Source: Coniella vitis
Lineage: Eukaryota > Ascomycota > Sordariomycetes > Diaporthales > Schizoparmaceae
Assembly (NCBI GenBank): GCA_011317545.1
Contig: WUJK01000012.1
Location: forward strand, 1,501,001-1,565,000
DNA length: 64,000 bases
Direction of reading: 5' to 3'
The notes below the pieces were generated by a model. It worked only from the letters and a program-made list of their open reading frames with translations. It was not told where the DNA came from and did not search any database. The position numbers and the translations under genes are program-made. Positions within the stretch are counted from its first letter, which is position 1. Every line of letters starts with the position of its first letter. Of this stretch, positions 55,938 through 64,000 are shown piece by piece.

Positions 55938-57781
55938 ATGATCAAACCGTCACTTTGCTGCTTTATCGGCTGGGCTTTGGCAGTGGTTGCTTTACAGCTA
56001 CCCACGGAATCACCTACACCCGATCCTCAAGCCGCCGTCGCCGCCGCCGCCGCCCAGGAGCAACCAGCCATCTTGAACCCGAACCCGGACCCAAAGCCCA
56101 CAGCGCCACGCAGCTCGACCAGTGTTGCCATCACAAGGGCAGAAGGGAAGCCCCTTGGCAAAAGAAACCCGATCGCTATCTTCAAAGAGATTTTCTCTCG
56201 AGGCAGCAAAGACGAGTCCAGCGGCACAGAAAAAGAGCCTTCTCCCTCTGTCAACCTCACGGGAACATCCTACATAGCGCACGTCACCGTCGGCTCGCAG
56301 GTCCTGCCTCTACTCATCGACACGGGCTCGTCTGATCTTTGGGTTGCTGCGACTGGCTTCCAATGCCTGGACCAGGACGGACACGACGCGGAGCCACTAC
56401 TGCAGCAGCAGCAGCAGCAGCAGCACGCAGAGCAGGGAAAAGGCAGATGTGCGTTTCCAGCAACATACCTGGATCCAACGCCGCCTGGCGGCCTCATCCC
56501 GGACGAGTACTTTTCCATCCGCTATGGCAACGGCCAGTTTCTCTACGGACCATACGGCGTCGATTCTGTGTCGTTGGGCGGTGTCACTGTGCCTCGCCAG
56601 CGGATCGCGCTGCCTTCGAGGGGCTATTTCCAATCGTCGACGGGCGACTTTGCTGGCATCCTGGGGCTTGCGTATCCGGCCATGGTGGCTGCGAGGAAGG
56701 GGCCAATACCAAAGGCGGCGCCTCCGCCGGCCGTGTTGTCTGAGGGTGGTGGTGGAGATGGTCACGCGAGGACTAAGACCGAGGAGCAAGAAGGTGGTGT
56801 GGATGGGACAGATGGTGACGAGTTTGGGGAGTACGATACGTGGTTCTTCAACGCCGTCCAGCAGGGTCGGACGCAGCCCTTGTTCAGTCTTGCGCTGGAT
56901 GTCGATGGAGGAGGGGCCCTGGGGATTGGCGAGGTGGTGGATGTTCCTGTTGTGGGGGCTTTTGTGTCGACGCCTATATTGAAGGTGAGTGTTGTGGTGT
57001 TTCTTTTCTTTGCCTCTCTACTCATCATACATACATACACCCTCACTTGGACACTCGACATACACAAGAACAAGGCAGATACATTCTTTCACGTTTTCTC
57101 TTTTTGCGTGCTGACGAATCCCCACCGCAACAGGCCAACCTCGTCAACGAAGCAAGAGCGGCAAACAACCATACCTTCTACACCATCATGGCAGACGACT
57201 ACATTCTCAACGGCACGCCCTTCTCCCAACTGCACCTCCGCACTCCCATCACCCAGCCTGGATCGAGCGGCACCACGCACACCCCGCCGCCGCCTTTCCC
57301 CGTCATCGTCGACAGCGGCTGGACGACCAACGTCCTCCCTCCTTCCCTCGTGACAGCATTCTATGACACGTTTCCAGCGTCTCAGAAGCCGCAGCCTGTC
57401 GAGATTGGCGGCGAGACACTATTTGCTGCGCCCTGCGGGATCACGCCGCCGTCGTTTGGGGTGCAGATTGGCAGAGAGGTGGTGCTGGAGATGGCTGCTG
57501 AGAGCATCGTGGTTGCGCGGCTCAACACTACTGCTGCTGTTGCTGTTGGTGTTGGTCTGGAGGAGGAGGATGGTGGTGGAGCGAGGACTGTGGTGGAGGA
57601 GACGGCCGTGTGCGCTTTGGGGATCCAGCCTGGGGTTGAGTTTGCGGGTGTGCTGGGGGATACGTTTCTGAGTAGTGTTGTGGCGGTTTTCGACGTGGGG
57701 GAGGGAGAGATGAGGTTTGCGCAACGGTTCAAGGGAGAGAGGGGGGTTGAGGTGGGTGAGAAGGATAGGGAGGAGTTGTAG
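55938..57781 (+). CDS. pepsin-like aspartic protease (family A1) with C-terminal REEL
   Basis: Two exons, 55938-56984 and 57134-57781 (149-nt intron), give 564 aa. The signal peptide covers about residues 1-19. A long proregion with KR sites follows, then the first catalytic motif LLIDTGSSDLW (Asp128), flap-region sequence YFSIRYGNGQFLYGPYGVDSV, and the second catalytic motif VIVDSGWTT (Asp409, with Trp where Thr is usual: DSGW instead of DSGT). Late motifs VLGDTFLSSVVAVFDV confirm the A1 fold. A poly-Gln run from (CAG)n (56403-56424) and an acidic Gly-rich insert (about 270-300) interrupt the N-lobe. The last four residues are REEL, matching the [KRHQSA][DENQ]EL ER-retrieval pattern, and there is no GPI-type hydrophobic tail. 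This suggests an ER-resident rather than secreted protease, but that is inference. Confidence 0.88.
56403..56424. repeat. (CAG)7 coding repeat
   Basis: Encodes the poly-Gln run in the N-lobe of the aspartic protease. Confidence 0.85.
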
Positions 57782-58164
57782 TTGCTGAAATCCATTGAAC
57801 CGTTGTTGGTTTATGATGGGTGAAAGTGAAGGAAGGGGTCCACTGGTTTCAAGCTGGTATACACCTATACACACCTATATATATATATATATATATGGTT
57901 GTTCAAGAAGCCGTGTTTTGCGGTCGACTGTGATATATGACGAACTGTAGGATGACCTAAAGGTGTTGATTGTGTATTGTGCATTATAAAAGCGCGTATC
58001 AAGAAGAAGAACAAGATCAAGGGCGCTCTTATATCCAAATCCTGCCCCCGTACGAAGTGAAGTGAACCTTTACAATCCCCCAAATCTCACACAGCCTCGC
58101 AGGCTAGTAGAGCTAACCTCGCTTCTCACATCTAATTGCCTTGCCTTGGGGGAAAACAAAGACA
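57782..58164. other. convergent 3' region with (TA)n tract
   Basis: 383 nt between converging genes; contains the 21-nt TA tract at 57876-57896. Confidence 0.6.
57876..57896. repeat. (TA)n microsatellite
   Basis: Perfect alternating TA run of about ten units between the 3' ends of two convergent genes. Confidence 0.9.
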
Positions 58165-59788
58165 TCAGTCGCTCAACAAGACCTCAACATCAACCTCGAC
58201 GCCCCAACTATCCTGGATACTCCAGTCATGGCCCCAGGACGAACCGGGCGCCCAGTTGCAGTCGCCGCCACCGTACGGCTGCGTGAAGACCCCACAGAAC
58301 GTGCCCCAGGCCACGCCGTCGCGGACCACCAGCGCGGCATTGACAAAGGCCGCGGTGACGTTGACCGCCGCCGCCAGGTTCAGCTCGCTCTGCGAGGTCG
58401 CGAGCCAGATGCACACGTCGATGCTAAAGGGGCCCGGGAAGAAGGCCTGCGTGAGGAGGGTGTCGGGGTGCGAGTGCGTCTTGCCCCAGCAGCTTTGCGG
58501 CTGGCTTGCTCCGTCGGGCAGACATGGCTGTGTGCCATCATCACTGCCGCTACCGCTGCCGCTGCTGCTGCCTCGTGTGGCCATGGATCGAGCCGTGACT
58601 GTGCCCGCGTCGTCGTCGTCGCTGCTATCATCGCTAGTGGTGGTGGTACCAGCAGCATACGTCGTGTTGGCCACCATGTACCCGTTCGAGGCCGTAATCA
58701 CCACCTCGTACTCGTCGCGATACTGGCCGTCGTTGGTCGCAGCCAGCGCATACACGCCGCCGGCAAAGATGCTGCACTTGAAGTTGTACGTCGAGGCCGG
58801 GTCCGCGCACGAGCACTGGTCCGGGTTCCAGCCGGGGTCGCGCTCAATGTAGACGTTGAAGCCCGTGCAGAGCGCGGTGGCGTCGCAGAGGGCCGCGCAC
58901 GCCGCCGTGTCGTAGCCGGCGAGCGTCTCGTAGCCGAGGTACGTGTTGGCCGAGACGGCGGCGTCGAGGCCCGTAAAGGTCGGGATGTAGCCCGAGGGGG
59001 TCGCGGCGTGGGCGGCGAGGGAGGCGTAGGACGCGTCTGCGAGGAAGGCCGAGACTGTGTCTGCTGTTGGGCTTGGGGCGGAGCCTGGTGGATGGGATGG
59101 TGAGTGAGTATGCTCCCTTAACTGTTTTGGTGACGATTTGCTCTTTGCAAGCGGGGGCAAGCTGGATATATATATATATATATATATATATTCTTCATAT
59201 CTGTGTACAAGACTCACCTGCCAACTGAGGCGCACATGGATCCAGAGGATTGATGAAGCCACAGTACGTGCCGACTTCAATCGCCGTGGGACAGGCCGTC
59301 GTGCTCGTGTACGAGTTGGTGTTTGTCCAGCTCACTGGCGTGCAGGTCGAGGGCACAGAGACATAGAGGGAGCTCGTGGACGAGGTGGTGGTGGCCACCG
59401 TTGCTGGCGTGCTTGTCTGCACCGTCGTGGTGGTCTTGCAGTTGCCATACGAGCTCGTGGACGTCTTCTTACTGCTTGTTGTTGTCGTTGTTGTCGTCGT
59501 TGTCTTCTTGCCATCGGCAGCATCGGCGGTGGGCGTGGCGACGACCGTGACGACGGAGGAAATGGCACTGACCACGGACGACACATCGATGGTCACGACC
59601 TCGGTGGCGTTGCCCAGCACGGGGGCAGCGCTGGGCGACAGGGCTGCGGTGACGGTGCCTACGAGGGCGTAGAAGGCGGTTGCGTCGACGGCGGCGGTTG
59701 TGTTGGCAGCCGAGGACGCCATGATGGCGGCTGTCGGGGAGGCGACCGCGAGCGCGGCCATGTAAAGAAGGAGCAGAGCGTTGCCCAT
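58165..59788 (-). CDS. secreted Thr/Ser-rich protein with conserved cysteine domain
   Basis: Two exons, 59788-59218 and 59084-58165 (133-nt intron containing a (TA)n tract), give 496 aa. The signal peptide is MGNALLLLYMAALAVA. The N-terminal third is Thr/Ser-rich and probably O-glycosylated. A conserved secreted-fungal-protein domain begins with EVGTYCGFINPLDPCAPQ, crosses the splice site, and continues with DTAACAALCDATALCTGFNVYIERDPG, CSCADPASTYNFKCSIF and a YEVVITASNGY end. This PAN/apple-like cysteine pattern is found in many Pezizomycotina extracellular proteins of unknown role. A Ser/Gly/Asp-rich spacer leads to a C-terminal block (CWGKTHSHPDTLLTQAFFPGPFSIDVCIW) with further cysteines. 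It is likely a cell-wall or extracellular protein. A TATA box (59927-59933) lies 140 nt upstream of the ATG. Confidence 0.87.
59166..59191. repeat. (TA)13 microsatellite inside intron
   Basis: Perfect TA run within the single intron of the secreted Thr/Ser-rich gene. Confidence 0.9.
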
Positions 59789-61694
59789 TGTGGTGTGGTG
59801 TTGGGTGAGAGCCAAGGTCTCTGAGTTGTTTGGTGAAGCAGAAGGGATAATGGAGAATGGTGGTGATGATGATGGTGATGAAGTTGTATTCTTTCTCTTC
59901 GTTCTTCACCGGTGGCGTGGAGGCGTCTTTATAGACATCTTGGTCGAGGATCAAACACTCCGGAGCCAGCTGAGTTCTCACGATGGCCCTCAGCATGTGA
60001 GTATCAACCATTTCCTCGCTGTCTGTCTGCATTGCATCATGCCACATCGCGACGTACTCAACCCAGCCAAGGCGCCGGTAGACGCTGGAAAATTGACAAA
60101 CGAGACAGCTGAACAGCCCACTTTGTCTGCGCGCGCGATCCCAGGTAATGGCCATGCATGACCATCATTGTCCATTGTCCTCGCTATTCCATTTGCATCC
60201 AGAGGAGAGAGCATTACCGCTAGCTTTCCTCGGCTGAAGACTGGATGCAGTCACAGCTCCTAGAATCTAGCGCTTCCTTCTGGCGAGGAATGCAACGCAA
60301 GGTGACCTTTCCAATATTTCCGATGCACGTCTGTCCCTGGTACATGCAGGCGCTGCGGGCAGACACGAGGATATATCCCCGATGGATGCAGTTGGGACGT
60401 CCCGTTTGGGGCCCCTTGTTGGCCGGATCGAGAAGGAGGATCGCACCACAGCGTGCGCTGTGCGAAGGGAGCGGTGCCTCGAGATTGCATTCTTGCTCTT
60501 GCTTGACGTTGTTGTGATGGATATGCCATGGCCCCCGTCCGTGAGAAGATTGTCTCTTCGATGGTGATGGTGTGCTGAGCCGTGTTTGGAGGCTTGTGAC
60601 AGTATAGGGGAGCACCGATACTGTGAATCAAACGCTGGCTGGCCCGTGGCAAAAGGAGATCTGGAAAACAGTCGGCTCCACGGACACGGCTCAAAGAGCG
60701 CAGCGTATCGCGATAACAAGGAGGCCGGGTCCTGCTCAAACAAGATTTACAGACTCGGCCTTATTAGACCGCTGGCATTGTGGAGTGTCGTGACATCGTG
60801 CCTCCCAATGAGGAGCCCCTTCAAAGATATCTGTAAGCCATGGCAAGATACGTGCGCACCAAAGTTGCCCTCTTGCCAGCTTTGGGCTTCCTGCCATCGA
60901 CGCAGCACATGGACCCCGTTGTTGAATCGATGGGTCTGCAGGCAGGTGTTGAACTCGGCGTAGCTGCACCTCGCAGATGGTCTAGAATTCACTTCACAAC
61001 TGGGTGCAATGTCAGCGTTCCATGGCATCGGGAATGCGACGATACCGACGCAGAGCGAGCGCTTATTCTCCTGTTTCTACCTCTGCAGGTCAGCTTCAGC
61101 TTCCATGTGCATGGCAATAGTGTCGTTTTTCTTCTCCTCCTGGTAATCCCATCCGTGACTGAGGGTGCTTATCCTCGGAAGGGGGCACAGCCGGCCCTCT
61201 TAGACTTTGCTCGTTACGCGTGGGGGTGAGTTGGTTGGATTGACTTTCGAGTGGCGTGGTTCCATCTCCGACTTCCGACTTGCCCAGGATCTGTTGGCCG
61301 CTGTCGGCCAAGGGAGGACTCATATCAACAAGCCTGTCCTTGTTAGAGAACGGATAACAGGTGTGCGTGGGTGCTCTGCCTCAGTGCGTGGTATATGGAA
61401 TCATGGACTTGTGTGCGAGCATCATGTTAACCTTAACTCCGGCGATTTGTCCGGACTGTGCTCCTTAAAGAGAGCCTCCAAGCCTGAATATTTGTCAGCG
61501 CTCGGCATGATTCGCAAAAGTATACGGAGATATCGACTGCCGTGGCCGGTGAGCTTGCTTTTAAGAAAACCGAGGCGACTCTGCGACTTGGGTTTGCTCG
61601 TTGTGTGATATTTGTGACGACCATCCGATTACGTGTGCTGGATCTTTTGCGGTACAAACATTTGCACTTTCTTTCCTCAGTCGGAACAAGAATC
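59789..61694. other. 1.9-kb divergent intergenic region
   Basis: Promoters of the secreted-protein gene (left) and the short-chain dehydrogenase (right). Between about 60.2 and 61.0 kb several minus-strand frames of 90-160 codons overlap, one Cys-rich. None has a convincing start, signal peptide or splice pattern, so no gene is called. Confidence 0.4.
59927..59933 (-). promoter_or_regulatory. TATA box of secreted-protein gene
   Basis: TATAAAG on the minus strand, about 140 nt upstream of the start codon, at a plausible core-promoter distance. Confidence 0.4.
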
Positions 61695-63014
61695 ATGACA
61701 GGTGCCGTGGCAAAGACCGTCATTGCTACGGGAGCTTCATCAGGGCTGGTACGAAGCCCCCCTTCACTCCCTCCAGGGACCTGATCAGATGAGCAGAGAA
61801 AGATAAAAAACAAAGAGCAGGCGCAGCAACTATTGACAAGAAAGATGCCCAGGGATTCGAACTAGTCAAGCAGCTGCTCCACCAGAATCAACCCTACAAG
61901 TTCATCCTCGGCGCAAGGGACGCAGAGCACACCGCCCGCGCGTTTACGGAGCTGCAATACGACAGCACCAAGCACAGCCTCACCGTCCTGCCTCTGGAGC
62001 TCGCCAGCCTGCGCGCTGTCAGGTCGTTTGCGCACACGGCGCTGGAGAAGCTCGGCAGCGACAAGCTGGACTATGTCTTGCTCAACGCGGCCTTGAGCAA
62101 GCCTGCGACGGGGGCGGGGCCGCATGGATCCCAATGGTGCGAGGCATATGTCGTGAATCACCTGTGTGCGTCTTTGCGTCTTCCATTGTCTCTTGCTGTG
62201 TGTGTGTCATGTCTGAGACGACTGACGAAGGAGCCTTTTGGTGCACAGCGCAACATTACTTGACGCATCTCTTGCGGGACAAGCTGGTGGCGTCCAAGTC
62301 TCGGCTTGTGGTTGTTTCTTCTGGAGCTGTACGCATGGTATCTGACCCTTGTAAGCCGTGAATATCTCTTTATCCCCAAGCGTTTACTTCTTACAGTCGC
62401 CCAAGGTTCAGATCCACACGTTCATACGTATAACTAGAAACCCCCCTCGAAGCTGACCGCGTGTGTTTTCATCACAACCTCTAGCTGTCTTGGACAACGA
62501 CCTTCTCGCCAACTCGGGCCGCGATGGCATGAGCCTCTACCCGGAGACCAAATTCGTGCAGCTCCTCGGTGCGCACTGGTGGCGGCGGCAGCTGGAGGGC
62601 CAGTGTGATGTTGTTGCTGTCTCGCCGGGCCTCATTCCCGGCACAGGGCTGGGCCGTCACGTCAAATTCGAGATGCCCCCGAGTATGCCAGATGCCAAAA
62701 CTGTTCCTGAGGGTAGGTCTCGTCCCTCTCTCCCATCTCTCACTCGTGATTGTACAATGTGGTGTTTGGTGGGCAATGAATGGACTGACACGAACGCTTC
62801 TCCCTTGCCTCCGCTACATGCAGGCGCTCAGAGTATTCTCGCGGCATTCACCCGCACCGACTTCCCCCAAGACCCAGACCAGATCTTCTTGACGTCCTGG
62901 GGCGAATGGTGGCCGAAGGACGTGTTTGCAAAGACGTTGGATGCGGGGCTGCAGGCGAAATGGTCTCCCAGCCAGGAGCAGATTGAAGCAGAAGAGGGCC
63001 TCGTGCGTGGATAA
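61695..63014 (+). CDS. short-chain dehydrogenase/reductase (SDR), retinol-dehydrogenase-like
   Basis: NAD(P)-dependent oxidoreductase. Five exons, 61695-61748, 61853-62165, 62249-62350, 62485-62712 and 62824-63014, all in phase, give 295 aa. The cofactor motif TGASSGLG (residues 12-19) is cut by the first intron and rebuilt exactly by splicing. NxAG is represented by LLNAAL, the catalytic Ser is in VVVSSGA (about 147), and the YxxxK pair is YPETK (Tyr175, Lys179). The stretch HWWRRQLEG followed by VVAVSPGLIPGTGLGRH is typical of the fungal WWOX/retinol-dehydrogenase/light-dependent protochlorophyllide-reductase-like SDR group. There is no signal or TM, so probably cytosolic. Substrate unknown. 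The short first exon (18 codons) is easily missed. Confidence 0.92.
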
Positions 63015-64000
63015 GGCAGGGGCGGTGTGCTTGCTGCATAGTAAACGCTCTCGATATATTCAGATCTGTGCCTTTTCTCTTTGCCATCACGGGTTGTTAT
63101 CACGATAATGGGCTGCCGCACACCAGGGGTTGCCATTGGGCCCTGTCCCTGCCGCGAGCACAGCCTTGCGATTGCAAATGAGGCTCATCTTCGCCCAGCA
63201 TGAGTGGAGGGCGACGAGCATGTGGTTTGGTCTGCGCACGCTTGTCACAGCAGCAAAGAGGCTCGCGGCGCAAGAGTTTGCGGTGGTGCGCAACGAGAAA
63301 TACGAAAGATTGAGTTCATGTCAGAATTAAGCATAATGCAGGCTTCCGTATACTGTCAAGGTGGTGAGTGACCAGGCAGGGCTGTCGAAGCTTGGGTGGC
63401 CTCGGACCGGCTGGCAGTGGCAAAGAGCAGCAAGGCTACATACAGTACAGGGCCGGACAGCTCAGCTAAGCAACTTGCTGGAACTGTCAGGGCTTGTTCA
63501 GGGCTGTTCTGGGCTGCCTCCAGGCTTGGTCCAGCAGTCCAGCAGTCCAGTTGCCAGGACCCACTGGATTGGACGCCCCAGAACGCCGACCCCCGGGGGG
63601 CAGCGCGTGGGCAGCGTGGCAAGAGTGGCTCACGCCCGCAACCCACCCCGACTTTGGCCACTTCAGGGGCTGTGCACCTGGGGCTACCACATATTACAGT
63701 TGCGTACGCGTGCCTCCAGCGCCTGGCTGGACCTCCGTCCCCACTGGGGCCTGGGCATGTGGGCAGGCCCCCAGGCCACACTTACAGGGCCATCCCAATC
63801 TCACTTTGCCCGCCGGCCCAAAACTCTCACTCACATCCTCACTCCAAAAAGGGTCATGAGACTTGTTTCTTTTTCTTCTTCCACCCGCCCGCCCATGTGC
63901 ACATCACTTTCTCCTGTCTTAACACACACACATGCCCGCTTGCACTCTCATCATGTCTTGTTCTTTGCGCATGATCGCCTGTGAAGGGGCTCGCCGTTGA
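63015..64000. other. right-edge non-coding or unresolved region
   Basis: About 1 kb. The G+C-rich part (63.36-63.85 kb) is open in several frames on both strands, but no protein family is recognisable. A perfect 8-bp inverted repeat (GGGGCCTG/CAGGCCCC) lies at 63746-63753 and 63764-63771. The last 150 nt are pyrimidine-rich and resemble a leader for a gene beyond the edge. Confidence 0.4.

Noticed and set aside
58141..59103. 320-codon plus-strand frame opposite the secreted-protein gene
   Set aside because: It is antisense to a spliced gene with signal peptide and conserved cysteine domain; its translation is Arg/Val/Ala-rich without motifs.

Overview
The window is nuclear DNA of a filamentous ascomycete (Pezizomycotina, most likely Sordariomycetes; the exact genus cannot be read from the sequence). 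The evidence is short spliceosomal introns (mostly 61-203 nt) with GTRNGY donors, CTRAC-like branch sites and YAG acceptors, monocistronic genes separated by 0.25-2.9 kb of non-coding DNA, and gene families typical of filamentous fungi: Cps1/DIP2-like adenylate-forming protein, class II cAMP phosphodiesterase, DUF2828, eqolisin (G1) peptidase and CYP/MFS pairs. I modelled 17 protein-coding genes and one GMC-oxidoreductase relic. Splice junctions were placed by hand so that reading phase is kept through every gene. No tRNA, rRNA, CRISPR, LTR or transposase was found.

Layout. 0.4-2.4 kb (-): type II membrane O-fucosyltransferase-like protein. 4.5-10.4 kb (-): four-exon Cps1/DIP2-like protein with an N-terminal DMAP1-binding domain and a 23-nt microexon. 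12.4-14.7 kb (+): 775-aa protein of unknown function with a Cys/His core. 17.5-20.1 kb (+): low-affinity cAMP phosphodiesterase with a 712-nt intron. 21.0-31.8 kb (+) is an accessory-looking run, all on the + strand: flavin-reductase-like protein, five-exon P450, six-exon MFS transporter with a GC-AG intron, and secreted glutamic peptidase. 32.8-34.2 kb (-): divergent mitochondrial carrier. 36.0-41.1 kb (+): full-size ABCA-type transporter, convergent with a DUF2828/VWA-like protein (41.3-44.1 kb, -). 45.5-46.7 kb (-): conserved fungal unknown. 49.6-50.3 kb (-): SMP-repeat (LEA-like) protein with a likely mitochondrial presequence. 51.7-52.1 kb: GMC relic. 52.7-53.3 kb (-): YwbE-domain protein fused to a C2H2 finger. 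53.9-55.5 kb (+): TcuA-like flavoprotein. 55.9-57.8 kb (+): pepsin-like aspartic protease ending in REEL. 58.2-59.8 kb (-): secreted Thr/Ser-rich Cys protein. 61.7-63.0 kb (+): five-exon short-chain dehydrogenase.

How the genes relate. There is no clear biosynthetic cluster, because no PKS, NRPS or terpene core enzyme is present. Cps1 is an adenylate-forming-like protein, but its ATP-binding motifs are degenerate. The P450 + MFS pair, with a flavin-reductase-like gene upstream and a secreted acid peptidase downstream, could be a small catabolic or detoxification neighbourhood; this is inference from position only. Two features recur across the window: CAG/CTG trinucleotide tracts inside several coding regions, and alternating (TA)n tracts around the secreted-protein gene. 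No strong candidate for a wholly new multi-gene system was seen. The most unusual single observations are the ER-retention-like tail on an aspartic protease, the YwbE-zinc-finger fusion, the Cps1 microexon and degenerate adenylation motifs, and the conserved-looking 775-aa unknown.
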